Source of the DNA: Lepiota brunneoincarnata
Lineage: Eukaryota; Basidiomycota; Agaricomycetes; Agaricales; Agaricaceae
Direction of reading: 5' to 3'
NCBI GenBank assembly: GCA_023014365.1
Contig: JAEBUN010000054.1
Span: 170,936 to 234,935, forward strand
DNA length: 64,000 bases
The translations under genes were made by a program, and so were the position numbers. Below are positions 1-9,982 of the stretch, in pieces; the stretch's first letter is position 1, and every line of letters starts with the position of its first letter. The notes under the pieces were generated by a model. That model did not search any database and was not told the DNA's origin. It worked only from the letters and a program-made list of their open reading frames with translations.

Positions 1-52
1 TATCTAATCTGAGAGAAGCCTTTTATAAAACCTGTCATATTCACACCAAACC

Positions 53-374
53 TGTTAGGGGAAGTTAAGAGTGCTGGAACCAAGTTGATATTTGGGTGGC
101 AAATACAATCGACACCCACACTACTTATATACATAGTGGTCTGTGCACAGACCAGATAGCCAAACACTATGTAGCTACTAGAATATAACATATGCAAACA
201 ATACACAAACAATGTCAGTTGTATGTGGATCGGACTTGGGGATGGGGGTGGCCAAAGGTTGAGGCTGGGCTTAGGCATTGGGCATCGGCTAGAGAGGCCA
301 AGCCCAGACACCCAACCACAGACCCTTAGACATACCTTGTGTAAGGGGGTGCACAAGGCGCTCGTCCCCTTACA
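53..374. repeat. Solo LTR, copy 1 (TGTTAGGGG family)
   Basis: A 322-bp block starts TGTTAGGGGA and ends TCCCCTTACA, the TG...CA form of LTR ends. It is flanked by the perfect 5-bp direct repeat AAACC (48-52 and 375-379), as Ty3/gypsy integrases leave. Two relatives lie in the window, at 2899-3239 and, 5'-truncated, at 13560-13816. Shared inner landmarks are a stretch rich in GTGCACAGACC about 90 bp in and a GATGGGGGTGGCC motif. No internal coding region is attached, so recombination between two LTRs most likely removed it. A MITE is the alternative, but TG/CA ends with a 5-bp duplication favour a solo LTR. Confidence 0.85.
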
Positions 375-379
375 AAACC

Positions 380-2065
380 ATACAAGGTAGGTAGGAATTT
401 GAGGTCAAGAGTTCTCTGCCCTTTTTGTCAAACCCACTGGTAATTTATAGTACAAAGTGATAAATACTGAGAAATATACAAAAATATGGAGAAACATATT
501 CAATTATGGGAACTTGAAAGACTTATAGGTGCTGGTCCTCCTGTCGGTGGATTAACTACCCTGTATCTGCATTCTCAAGTTCATCATTGACATCTGCTCC
601 ATATCATGGGGTGCTAGTCTCCATTATTTCCGAAAACCAGTCCCAATCTATTTTTAGTTCCATTCTGGACCCTCATAGTAACATTCCAGGGTACTGGTGG
701 ACTTTGTAAGTTTGTATCTCTTTGTATAAGTGTTCATCTGTGTGTCCATGGCTTTTGGACTCCCTGTGTTATCTCGTCAAGCACCTGGATGACCTCTAAA
801 GGAAAACTTGGTTCAAATCTAGAGTCAAAGTCACAGTTTCATGGGTTCCTGTTATAGTAATCAGGCAACAAGTAATGTAACTATCGCCCAACAGGTATCT
901 GCATGTTCTCGAATCTCTTATATTCCGGAGTTTCAATAGATAATTGAGTATAGCGGAACAAATACTCATAGTGAGACCATCGAGAGTCCTGAGGTTCTAA
1001 CAAGGATAGTTACCAACGAAAAATGAGGCTTGTATCGCCCATAGTCATGGCTACTAACAAATATACCCTGTTACTAGTTGCATCAAGGGACCTTACAAGC
1101 AGTTTTCTGATGAACTCGGATTTGTTTGAACCCAAAGAATGTACATAGTGGCTGCCACAGGTGTATCACACCTATAATGAGCCCAATAATGATGACTGGA
1201 CCATGGAACAGAACGTCCAACATTTGGGAGGCAACACCTGATGCCCAAAACCCTAGAAATATCAAAGACTCATAATTAACAAGTGCTTTGTGGGTCCCAG
1301 CACCTTGGCATACTGCCTAACTGAGAATAATTACAACAGATCAAGGGATTGTCCATCTGCTATACATTCTGATCATAATTGATCCGGAGGCTTAACACAC
1401 TTGCATGGATGCAGAATAAGCAGACAAGCACAGAACATGTCTGGCTGGATTGCCATTTGTCAATCAGAGAAAAACCCATAACCCAGGGCAAGGTAGAAAT
1501 GCTGCCAAACCTTCCAAAATATTCTGCAGTACCTGTAACAATTAAGCTTATTGTTTTCTATTTCATATTTACTATCTCTCATATGTATCTAAGCAATATA
1601 AATATGGTCACACTTGTTCATGGAGAAGCAAGAGGTCTCACTCCCGCTTCCACATACAAGTCTGTGAGCTGTGATCAAGAACAGCTTCAGAGGACTATTT
1701 AGTGTGCATAGTTAAGTGTGATTTCTTTGGTCGTCGGCCAACCCAGAGACAGAGACAGAGAACAGAGTTCAGAGACCAGAGACCAGAGACTAGAGACCCT
1801 GCACTTTGAATTGACAGGGATTGTCCTTTCATTGTTGCACTGTACAGCTAAGATAACTTCAACAGTTGTTCGTTAACCTCTAAAACACTACTCTCTTGAA
1901 TTTTTGCTGTTAGAATGCACCCCCAGAACACCCCAAAAGATGAAACTGTTCATTATCTATCTCATACCACTTGTATAAGCTTAAGCTTATCGAATTTCAG
2001 CTAAGCTTAGTGAAAACAAGCCCTCTATCTATATTAAAATCCATGAACGTTTCCACCTTTTCACT
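380..2065. other. No gene recognised; AT-rich decayed sequence
   Basis: Only short open frames without recognisable domains occur here. Visible structure is limited to an imperfect AGAGAC/CAGAGA tract at about 1745-1800 and a perfect 16-bp palindrome at 1975-1990 (ATAAGCTTAAGCTTAT). The 5' half of the decayed retroelement that begins at about 2066 (gag, protease, N-terminal RT, 5' LTR) would be expected here, but I cannot find it. It is either deleted or too mutated to see. Confidence 0.5.
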
Positions 2066-4477
2066 GGGGCCTCTTTGAACCTCTTGTCATGTTCTTTGGC
2101 CTCACTAATAGTCCGGCTACCTTCCGGATGATGATGAACGATATCTTTCATGAACTTATAATGGAAGGGGTTGTGGTCATCTACCTAAATAACATTCTCA
2201 TCTTCACCCAGACTTTGGAGCAGTACAGGGACATCATTAGGCATGTTATGGAGATCCTCCAATGGCACAAACTCTACTTACAGCCAGAAAAGTGAGTTTG
2301 AACATACTCACATCAAGTACCTAGGACTTATTATCTCAGAAAACTCCATTGAGATGGATCCAGTCAAAGTTGCAGGAGTCAAGGAGTGGCCAACCCCCAA
2401 GGATAAATTAGGACTCCAATCCCTCCTAGGTTCCACCAACTTCTACTGTTGCTTTATCCAAGACTTCTCCCACATAGCATGACCCCTCTTTGACCTCACC
2501 TGAAACAGTGCTGCATGGCAGTGGAATTTGGAACAACAGGCAGCATTTGACAGCTTGAAGGCAGCTATCACTGCAGCTCCAGTTCTGGCTTCTCCAGACA
2601 ACAAGGCACCCTTCCAAGTAGAAGCCGACAGTTCAGACTTTGCAACTGGGGCAGTACTCTCTCAGCTCTCAGGAGATGATGGGAAGTGGCATCTGGTAGC
2701 ACTTTACTCTAAGGCTTTATCTCCAGTAGAGCATAACTATGAAATCCATGATAAGGAGATGCTGGCCATTATCCAGGCATTGGAGGAGTGGAGACACTTC
2801 CTTGAAGGAGCACATGAAAAGTTTGAAATCTAGATGGACCACAAAAATCTGGAGTACTTCATGACTGCTCAGAAGCTGAATTGCCAACAGGCATGCTGTG
2901 TTAGGGGAGTAAAGGGCACCGAAACCAAATTGATATTCAGGTGGCAATTACAATCGCCACCCACACTACATATATACATAGCGGCCTGTGCACAGACCGG
3001 GCAACTAAACACTACAGTAGCTACCAGAAATAATATGCACAAACAATATACAAACAACTACAAGATGGTGAAGTTGTCCGTGGATCAGGCTTGGGGATGG
3101 GGGTGGCCGAAGGCCGAGACTGGGCTTGGGCATCAGGCATCAGCTAAGGAGGCCAAGCCCAGACATCCAACTGCAAGTCCCTAGACGTACCTTGCGTAAG
3201 GGGGAGCGTAACGCGGAGCACGATGCCAGTCCCCTTACATGCTGGTCCCTGTACCTTTCCTGGTTTTATTTCTCCCTTCACTACTGCCCTGGTCATAGTA
3301 TGGGAAAGTCTGATGCCTTGTCCCAGAGATCCGATCATGGCTCAGGAGCGCATGATAATGCTGATATTACACTTCTCTCAGCATCTCTCTTTGCAGTATG
3401 GGCTGTGGACAGGATTTCCCTCCAAGGGGAAGAGCAGGCCCTTCTCTGAAATATCTGTTCCAGAAACCAAGGAGGCAAACAAGAGGAAACAGTGGCCAGG
3501 GCAGCCCAGGAACTCCAAAAGTCTGCAACATGCTCAGTGCACAGTGCTGAATGGTCTGAGCTGGATGGTCTGCTTCTTTTCCAAGGCAAGATATATGTTC
3601 CAGATGATGCAATGCTCCACCAATGCATTGTAGCCCTTCACCATGACTCTCAGATCGGGGGGCATGCTAGCTGATGGAAAACTCTAGAACTGGTCTCCTG
3701 AAACTACTGGTGGCCCAATATGTCTCATTTTGTAGTGGAACTCCCAGAGTCCAACAGGTATGATGCTGTCATGACAGTGGTTGACTCTGTCTCCAAGCAT
3801 GCTCATTTCATCCCAACACACACCACTCTTACAGCAGACAGAGCAGCATGGCTATTCCTCTATCATGTATGGAAACTACATGGACTTCCACAATAAGTGG
3901 TCTCAGATCAAGGTCCTCAGTTCATTGCATCATTCACCAAGGAACTCTACCACTTACTTGGAATCAAAAGTGCTTCTTCTACAGCATGGCATCCCCAATC
4001 TGATGGGCAGACAGAATGGATCAACCAGGAATTGGACCAATACCTCCAGATTTTTGTCAATGAGTGGCAGAATGATTGGCATGACCTCCTTCCCCTAGTA
4101 GAATTCCAGCATAACAATCACATCCATGCCTCCACTCAACACTCACCATTTGTGCTAGACACCAGCCAAAACCTGAGAATGGGGTTTGAACCTTGCCAAT
4201 GACCATCTCAGCTGAAAATAGTCAACAAGTTCAAATCCCAGATGAAATCAGCATTGGAGGAGGCAAGATCAGCACTCACAAAGTCCAAAGACAATATGGC
4301 AAGGTACTACAACCAACAGCAAACCCCAACTCTGGAGTTCAAAACTGGAGATAAGGTCTTTCTGGATGCGTCAGATATACAAATCACACAACCATCCAAG
4401 AAACTCTCACATTGCCAGTTGGGACCTTATGCAATTGACAAACAGATCAGCCCCAATGCATACTGACTGAAGTTGCC
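2066..4477 (+). pseudogene. pol: Ty3/gypsy pol remnant, part 1 (RT, RNase H, integrase)
   Basis: RT begins near 2066 with a FFGLTNSPATF block. The catalytic box at about 2178-2192 reads YLNN instead of Y(M/L)DD, so both catalytic aspartates are lost. A frame change near 2295 leads into the RT thumb (KYLGLIIS), and RNase H follows at 2528-2833 with EADSSDFATGAVL. After the solo LTR the frame resumes with GHSMGKSDALSQR. The integrase zinc region stops at GHAS near 3670 and jumps to VELPES, so about 35-40 residues including the CxxC pair and the first catalytic Asp are missing. VSDQGPQF and GQTEWINQE, with the second Asp and the Glu, remain at about 3897-4040. At least four stops break the reading. 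Confidence 0.85.
2899..3239. repeat. Solo LTR, copy 2, inside the RNase H / integrase linker
   Basis: A 341-bp insert, TGTTAGGGGAG...TCCCCTTACA, with a perfect 5-bp target duplication TGCTG at 2894-2898 and 3240-3244. Removing the insert and one TGCTG restores a continuous frame across the join between CQQAC and WSLYLSWF, where an RRQARW-type motif is usual in this family. It is clearly the same family as 53-374. Confidence 0.9.
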
Positions 4478-5175
4478 TGTTAAGATCCGTGCTCCTTCTG
4501 TATCCGAGGATAACTGGAGACGGCCTTCAATCACTCTACAAGGTGTCCGAGACGGTTGGCCTTATAGAGCTTAGTGGATCGCGCTCAATGAGATAACGAG
4601 GGAAGACGCCAAGTTAAGGCAGAGAGGTAAACGACCGCTGTTAACAAGATTAAAGCTTAGGGCTTTAATCTCTACTTGTACAGGCCTTATATACCTATGA
4701 GGTGCTATATACTCGTTATAGGTTACTTGGCTGTTCTACTGGTCGTCCGCAGTCCTGACCATGATGCACATCCTGGCTGATGGCATCCTAGTATTATTTA
4801 TATTACAATGAGTCAGTACTCTCGCTACTGCTGTGCGATGTTCCATCGCTTTCCTCTGACTCATAATCTCCTTCTCCCGATTGTATCTCCATGGGGTCCT
4901 CTCCGTTCTCGCTCTCCATTCTCTCAGTGCTTCCATCCGTATCGGAGGTTGGATCGGTTGATCCATGGTTATCTTCTTCGTCCTCGGGGTATTCCAATAT
5001 ATCCTCCAAGGTTACCTCCATTCCTGCTTCTCTCGCCAGGTCCTGCATGGCGGTGTAGTATTCCCCTTCCTCGTCTTCGTATTCTTGTGCCCGTAGTTGG
5101 TCTGTAGTCTCCTGTACCCATCTTGTAAAGTCGAACAGTAATTCTTGTTCCTCCCGGTCTGGACTGTTCATAACA
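4478..5175 (-). repeat. 3' LTR of the young chromovirus
   Basis: 698 bp; on the - strand it starts TGTTATGAAC and ends ATCTTAACA. The polypurine tract abuts its start. On the - strand U3 runs from 5175 to about 4659, with a TATATAA box at 4693-4687. If the transcript starts in the second arm of the hairpin just downstream, R plus U5 are about 180 nt. Most of U3 (5175-4803) is an open, strongly acidic reading frame continuous with ORF3b. Confidence 0.93.
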
Positions 5176-6374
5176 TTATCCCCTTCGTAAGGTCTGATGT
5201 CCTCATCAGACATATCCTCAGTATAGTCCGACAGGCTCTCCTGTAATGTTTGATTCGGCGATGGGGTCCCAGTCGAAGTATGGGTCGGGTTCTGGGGAGT
5301 CGCTTCGGTAACTTGGTGGTCTGGGGATGGCGGGTCTTGGGTGAGGTCGATGACGATGGGTTCTCTGGAGTGAATGGTGGCGGGTGTGCCGAAGGATCGA
5401 TTCAGGAAGTCGGTGGCTTCCACTAGCAGATGTGGTGGTGGCGTTGGTGGTCGGAATGACGACGGGGGCATTTTGAATTCGGGTGCGGAGGGGTCTGGCT
5501 GAAGCGGGGCGCTGCTCGGTGCTTGCAACAATGTGTCGAATATTGTTGTTTGTGGTTTCGCGTGTGAGGGATCGAGCTCTGCTTGGTATTCCTCGTGGGC
5601 GGCGATACAGGCCAGGTACCATACTTGCGGGTTGATGCTGGTAAGGGTTTCTCTCGCAGTGCTTCTCGTAATGGCCTGGGGCAATCTTTCGACAATATCG
5701 ACATTGGTAGCGCGGGCATCCTGCTTTGATATGGCCGAATCGACGGCAGCAATTGCAGCGAGTTCGGGTGGTGGATAAGTGAGTGGTGGTAGTCCCGACG
5801 GGGGCGTCATTAGAAGCAGATATAGCTTGTACAACACTTGATGGTTGGTTACTCGTATCCACCATGGGAGGGTTGGAAGGTTGGGTGGTGGTCCCGATAG
5901 GTAGGATAGGGCGGTCCTGACTTCCGCTTCCATTGCTCGGGCTTGGGATCGGACTCTCGAACGGGAATTCGGTGAGAGCGGTTGATAGCATGGCAGAAAT
6001 GGTGTTGCGGTCCTGTTCCTCTGTTGCGCTAGAAAGAATAGTGGCGCATAGTTCTTCGAATTCTGTTGTTCGGTCGTGGACGAGGCGCTTGTGATACAGA
6101 AGAGCAGTAAATGTCTTCCAGCAGGTGTCGACCAGGGGTACCATCGCTGGACTGCGTTTAAGACGGGTTCCGGTAATATGAAAGGGAACTTCGTGTAGAA
6201 GGATGGATCGTATCTCGGGTTGGTTGGAGGGAAGGAAGGTATGCCGGATGATATAAGGACTGTTGGTCCTGTCTGGTTGGTCGTCAGCGGTATCGGTGGC
6301 AGGGTTAGGTTGGCTATTTCCTTCGACGCGGTTCGCCAGGGATATGATTCTTTCCCGGATGAGAAGGCGTCCAT
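4803..6374 (-). CDS. ORF3b: 523-codon frame after pol, running into U3 of the 3' LTR
   Basis: This frame is -1 relative to pol and overlaps its last 61 bases. The first half is proline-rich and lies over ORF3a in another frame. At about 5341-5370 it has a SUMO-interaction-like core, IVIDLTQD. From about 5220 it becomes very acidic (Glu/Asp/Ser), passes through the polypurine tract and continues for 124 codons inside U3, stopping at 4803 well before the TATA box. I know no named domain for it. Either ORF3a or ORF3b may be the real protein here, both may be translated, or splicing may join them. A 1.57-kb open frame over another long ORF is unlikely by chance in sequence without strong codon bias, but I cannot measure that here. 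Confidence 0.5.
   Translation of the reverse strand: MDAFSSGKESYPWRTASKEIANLTLPPIPLTTNQTGPTVLISSGIPSFPPTNPRYDPSFYTKFPFILPEPVLNAVQRWYPWSTPAGRHLLLFCITSASSTTEQQNSKNYAPLFFLAQQRNRTATPFLPCYQPLSPNSRSRVRSQARAMEAEVRTALSYLSGPPPNLPTLPWWIRVTNHQVLYKLYLLLMTPPSGLPPLTYPPPELAAIAAVDSAISKQDARATNVDIVERLPQAITRSTARETLTSINPQVWYLACIAAHEEYQAELDPSHAKPQTTIFDTLLQAPSSAPLQPDPSAPEFKMPPSSFRPPTPPPHLLVEATDFLNRSFGTPATIHSREPIVIDLTQDPPSPDHQVTEATPQNPTHTSTGTPSPNQTLQESLSDYTEDMSDEDIRPYEGDNVMNSPDREEQELLFDFTRWVQETTDQLRAQEYEDEEGEYYTAMQDLAREAGMEVTLEDILEYPEDEEDNHGSTDPTSDTDGSTERMESENGEDPMEIQSGEGDYESEESDGTSHSSSESTDSL
5176..5188 (-). promoter_or_regulatory. Polypurine tract (plus-strand primer)
   Basis: On the - strand the bases before the 3' LTR read ACGAAGGGGATAA and then TGTTATG. 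A purine run at this exact position is the expected primer for second-strand DNA synthesis in LTR retrotransposons. It is only moderately pure (GAAGGGGA then TAA). It lies inside the ORF3b coding frame. Confidence 0.75.
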
Positions 6375-6432
6375 CGTTGTCTGGCTCTGGGAGGTCTGGA
6401 GTGGTTGCTCGAGTGTTGGGTGGTTGGGTCAT
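5218..6432 (-). CDS. ORF3a: 404-aa accessory protein with double zinc knuckle
   Basis: The ORF starts at an ATG inside the 3' end of pol (119-bp overlap, different frame) and stops before the polypurine tract. Residues 226-239 fit CX2CX4HX4C (CNCCRRFGHIKAGC), and 244-259 fit CX2CX6HX4C, so two zinc-binding units sit side by side, as in nucleic-acid-binding Gag-like proteins. The N-terminal about 160 residues include a possibly folded part (LVDTCWKTFTALLYHK). The C-terminus is basic and proline-rich and ends in a short acidic/aromatic tail with NITGEP. From memory, tails of this kind occur in mushroom-genome proteins of similar layout, but I cannot confirm it. The env position suggests an accessory function. 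No signal peptide or membrane segment is seen, so it is not an envelope protein. Confidence 0.6.
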   Translation of the reverse strand: MTQPPNTRATTPDLPEPDNDGRLLIRERIISLANRVEGNSQPNPATDTADDQPDRTNSPYIIRHTFLPSNQPEIRSILLHEVPFHITGTRLKRSPAMVPLVDTCWKTFTALLYHKRLVHDRTTEFEELCATILSSATEEQDRNTISAMLSTALTEFPFESPIPSPSNGSGSQDRPILPIGTTTQPSNPPMVDTSNQPSSVVQAISASNDAPVGTTTTHLSTTRTRCNCCRRFGHIKAGCPRYQCRYCRKIAPGHYEKHCERNPYQHQPASMVPGLYRRPRGIPSRARSLTRETTNNNIRHIVASTEQRPASARPLRTRIQNAPVVIPTTNATTTSASGSHRLPESILRHTRHHSLQRTHRHRPHPRPAIPRPPSYRSDSPEPDPYFDWDPIAESNITGEPVGLY

Positions 6433-9400
6433 TGGTGGGGTTGTCTAGTTTGTGGGCCCTTTTATATTCTTCAATGACTTCCTTGGCGTTCTCCAGGTTT
6501 GCTTCTGGTTCCCAGGAATCCTCGGTGGGAAGGTATCCTTTCCATCTGACTAGGAATTGATACTTGTTCCGGAATTTTCTGTGGCGCAGTATTGACTCGA
6601 CCTCGTATTCTTCTTCTCCATTTACAAGGTCGGGTGGTGGGGCTGTGTTGTATTCCCCATGTGTGTCGTTCTCTTCTGCAGGCATTAGGAGGCTCGCATG
6701 AAACTTGTTGTGGATCTTCCATTTGATGGGTAATTTTAGTTCGTAGGTTACAGGTCCGAGTTTTCTTGTTATGGTGAAGGGACCTTCTCGGCGTTGGGCC
6801 AGTTTCTTTGAGGCGTACTGAATTGGGAGGTTGCGGTTGTCGAGCCAAACCTTCTGTCCAACTTTTAGATTGATATCTGGCCGGTTATATCTTGCAGCCA
6901 TTTTTAGTCTGGCTTGTTCATGCGCAGCTTGGGCTTCTTGGCGTATCTTGGCGAGGTATTTAAACTTCTCTCCTATTGCTGGAATGTTCGTTGGCTCCTC
7001 GGAGGTCGGAAATCCTTTGGGGCTTGATCCATAGAGGAGTTCAAATGGGGTATGTTGGTGTTCGGCATGTGTTTTCGAGTTGTGGACGTATTCCAGGAGT
7101 GGGAGTGCCTTTACCCATTTGTTCGGGTTCGATGAGCAATAGATGCCAAGGTAGAGTTCTATTTCTTGATTGAATCGCTCTGTTTGTCCGTCTGTCTGGG
7201 GGTGGTAGGCGGTAGAGAGTGCTTGTTCGATTCCGAGTTGTTTGTAGAATTCTTTCATGGATTTGGCAGCGAATCTGGGGTCGCGATCACTGAGAACTTT
7301 CTCGGGAAGGCCAAATCTAGAGAATAGCCGTTTGATAAGAATTTCGGCGATCTTGTCCGCGTTGGCTGTTTTCGCAGTAGGTTCTAGAATTATCCCCTTC
7401 GTAAGCTGGTCGACCACGACCAGTATAGAATCATGGGGTCCATCCGGGGGTAGGTCTGTGATAAGATCCATCGAGATGTTCGAGAATGGACGGGTAGAAC
7501 GGGGTCCAGGGATAGGTTGAAGCGGTGGTTTTAGGGGGTGGCGATTGATCTTGTATTGTTGGCAAGCGCCACATCCTTTGACGTAGTTTTTGACAAATGA
7601 TCGCATCCCGGGCCAGTAGGCGTATTCCTGGAGTTTTCTAGTTGTTTCTGCGATTCCAGGGTGTCCTGCGGTGGGTGAGTCATGTACTCTTTGCAGTAAG
7701 CGGCGTCTGAGGTGTAGATCTTGTGGTATAAATAGCTTTCCTTGAACGCGTGGGTGTCCTGAGTCATCTTCTTGGGCGATGTCGGTTTGTTTCTTTTTCT
7801 TCCACAGCTCTTTTATTTCCTTTTTAGTGTTTTCGTCGATAATATGGATATGCTGTGGCTGTTCTGGGGTGAAGAATTTGTCAGGGAGTGCAACGACCTG
7901 TTTATTGTCTCTTGTCTTGGGTTCATGATCGGGTCGTCTGGAAAGGGCATCTGCTGGTCCATTTTTCTTTCCAGGGATATGTCGGATTTCGATGTCGAAT
8001 CGTTGCATGTAGGCAATCCATCGGGCTTGTCTTCTGCTGAGGTCTTCAGGTTTTCTCCAGCGGCGAAGGTTGTCGTGATCTGACCATACGATGGTCTTGT
8101 GTGATGATCCTTCTATGTGGTGGCGCCATTCTTTGAGTGCTCGGATAATGGCGAAGAGTTCCTGTTCGGAGCAATGATAGTTGCGTTCTGCTGGTGAGAA
8201 TCCTTTTGAGAAGTATGCGACTGGGTGTTTAACTCCATTGTTGTCGCGTTGGAGTAGGACTGCTCCTGATGCAAATAGTGATGCGTCGCATTCGATTTCG
8301 AAGGGTCTGTCTCGGTCGGGGACCATTAATACCGGTTCGCTTTGGAATTTTCTTTTGAGAGTATCGAAGGCGTTCTGGCATTCTTCTGTCCATTCGAATT
8401 TCTTGGTTTTGGACATTAGGGCATTGAGAGGTTTTGCCCATGTGGCGTATTGGTGTATGAATTTTCGATAGAAGTTGCAAAATCCTATGAATTTTCGTAC
8501 GTCGCGCGGGGTAGTTGGTGTTGGCCATTCAGCGATGCCTTTGAGCTTTGCTGGGTCCATCGAAACTGAGTCGGGAGTGATAATAACTCCTAGATATTCA
8601 AGTCGTTGTCGTTCGAATTCGCATTTCTCGGTCTTGAGGTATAGATCGTTGTCCTTGAGTATCTTGAGTACTTCTCTTGTGAGGCGTCGGAGTTCTTGTT
8701 TTGTTTTTGCGTGGATGAGGATGTCGTCCATGTAAACGATTACTCCTCCATTATCGATGAGTTTTCGAAATAATGAGTCCATCATGGTTTGGAATGTTGC
8801 TGGGGAGTTACACATTCCGAAGAACATAACCGTGGGTTCGAATAATCCTCGGGGTGTCCTGAAGGCTCCTTTCCATTCATCTCCTTTGCGTATGCGGATG
8901 TTGTTGTATCCTGCTCGTACGTCGAGTTTGGTAAAGTATTTTGATCCTCGGAGTTTGTCGAGAATATGAGAGATGAGGGGGAGGTTGTACGCATTTTTGA
9001 CGGTATGCTCGTTGAGGTACCTGTAGTCTTGACAGGGGCGTAGTTTTCCATCTTTCTTTCCTACGAAGAAGAAAGGTGATGCCATTGGTGATTCGGATGG
9101 TCGAATGTATCCCTTTTGAAGGTTTTCTTCTAGGAACGTGTCGAGTTCCTTTTCTTCATTGAGGGAGAGTCGGTAGGACTTCATGGCAATTGGTTTGAAT
9201 GATTCTTTGAGTTCAATTTTGTGATCCCATGGTCGTTGTGGGGGGAATCGTTCGGCTTGTTTCTTGCTAAATACTGGGAGGTATTCGTGGAATTCCGTGG
9301 GTACGACCTTTCTTGGGTCGTCGTTTTTCTTTTCTCCGTGTTGTACGGCAAGGAATTGTGATGCTGAGGCTTTGAAGTTGATTTCTTCGAAGCTTGTGGG

Positions 9401-9982
9401 CTCTAGTGTGGAGATGTGGTTGAGTTGGTCGTTGTAGATCCAATCGGGTTCCATGGATTGGATAAGTTCTCGGAATATAGTGTTGTCCCAACGTTCGTTT
9501 CTCCAGCGTAATTGTTTGGCATCCCAGTCGATGTCTGGGTTGTGTTCTGCAAGCCAAGGGAATCCAAGGATGAGTCTTGGGCTTCCGAGGGAGACTACTT
9601 TTGGTTTGATCTCCATATTCTTTCCGTTAACCGTTAGGTTGAGGGTCGTGTAGTGGGTGGCTGTTCCATTTTCGTTAACAGATCCGTCGGCATTTCGTAC
9701 TTCGATGGGTCGATCGAGGGGTGTCGTTTTGAATGAATGTTGTTTGACCATTCCGGGGTCAATGAAGTTTCCTGCTGCTCCTGAGTCGAGTAGGGCGAGT
9801 AGTTCCACGCTTTCGGGTCCTTCCTTAGTGAACTTGTGTTTTCGGATTCGACAGGGTAGATGTATTACGCGTGCTGACGATTCCTGTAACTTTACGACAT
9901 TAATATCATTTTGTGAATAGGAAAGGGAAGGAGGTCTTTGTGGAGGGCTAGACGTGGTGGCTAGTCTCCTTAGGCAAAATCC
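6314..9982 (-). CDS. pol: Pol polyprotein: protease, RT, RNase H, integrase, chromodomain
   Basis: The frame opens at 9982, just after a stop, and has no ATG near its start, so it is probably entered from gag by a -1 frameshift (TTTT at 9976-9979). Counting from a GTG at 9808, the protease motif LLDSGA is at residues 6-11, the RT box YMDD at 359-362, and RNase H shows IECDASLFASGAVL. The integrase zinc domain has GHPGIAETTRKL...CGACQ, and the DDE core shows SMDLITDLP, SDRDPRF and GQTERFNQE. A chromodomain (VESILRHRKF...FLVRWKGY...DSWEP) lies at about 1065-1115. All catalytic residues I can place are present, and the length is normal for a chromovirus. The chromodomain is known in this family to steer integration toward modified histones. 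Confidence 0.95.
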   Translation of the reverse strand, partial: GFCLRRLATTSSPPQRPPSLSYSQNDINVVKLQESSARVIHLPCRIRKHKFTKEGPESVELLALLDSGAAGNFIDPGMVKQHSFKTTPLDRPIEVRNADGSVNENGTATHYTTLNLTVNGKNMEIKPKVVSLGSPRLILGFPWLAEHNPDIDWDAKQLRWRNERWDNTIFRELIQSMEPDWIYNDQLNHISTLEPTSFEEINFKASASQFLAVQHGEKKNDDPRKVVPTEFHEYLPVFSKKQAERFPPQRPWDHKIELKESFKPIAMKSYRLSLNEEKELDTFLEENLQKGYIRPSESPMASPFFFVGKKDGKLRPCQDYRYLNEHTVKNAYNLPLISHILDKLRGSKYFTKLDVRAGYNNIRIRKGDEWKGAFRTPRGLFEPTVMFFGMCNSPATFQTMMDSLFRKLIDNGGVIVYMDDILIHAKTKQELRRLTREVLKILKDNDLYLKTEKCEFERQRLEYLGVIITPDSVSMDPAKLKGIAEWPTPTTPRDVRKFIGFCNFYRKFIHQYATWAKPLNALMSKTKKFEWTEECQNAFDTLKRKFQSEPVLMVPDRDRPFEIECDASLFASGAVLLQRDNNGVKHPVAYFSKGFSPAERNYHCSEQELFAIIRALKEWRHHIEGSSHKTIVWSDHDNLRRWRKPEDLSRRQARWIAYMQRFDIEIRHIPGKKNGPADALSRRPDHEPKTRDNKQVVALPDKFFTPEQPQHIHIIDENTKKEIKELWKKKKQTDIAQEDDSGHPRVQGKLFIPQDLHLRRRLLQRVHDSPTAGHPGIAETTRKLQEYAYWPGMRSFVKNYVKGCGACQQYKINRHPLKPPLQPIPGPRSTRPFSNISMDLITDLPPDGPHDSILVVVDQLTKGIILEPTAKTANADKIAEILIKRLFSRFGLPEKVLSDRDPRFAAKSMKEFYKQLGIEQALSTAYHPQTDGQTERFNQEIELYLGIYCSSNPNKWVKALPLLEYVHNSKTHAEHQHTPFELLYGSSPKGFPTSEEPTNIPAIGEKFKYLAKIRQEAQAAHEQARLKMAARYNRPDINLKVGQKVWLDNRNLPIQYASKKLAQRREGPFTITRKLGPVTYELKLPIKWKIHNKFHASLLMPAEENDTHGEYNTAPPPDLVNGEEEYEVESILRHRKFRNKYQFLVRWKGYLPTEDSWEPEANLENAKEVIEEYKRAHKLDNPTNDPTTQHSSNHSRPPRARQRWTPSHPGKNHIPGEPRRRK

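Noticed and set aside
4736..5107. 76- and 99-aa frames repeated in both LTRs
   Set aside because: Antisense or other-frame shadows of the acidic ORF3b tail; repeated only because the LTRs are repeated.
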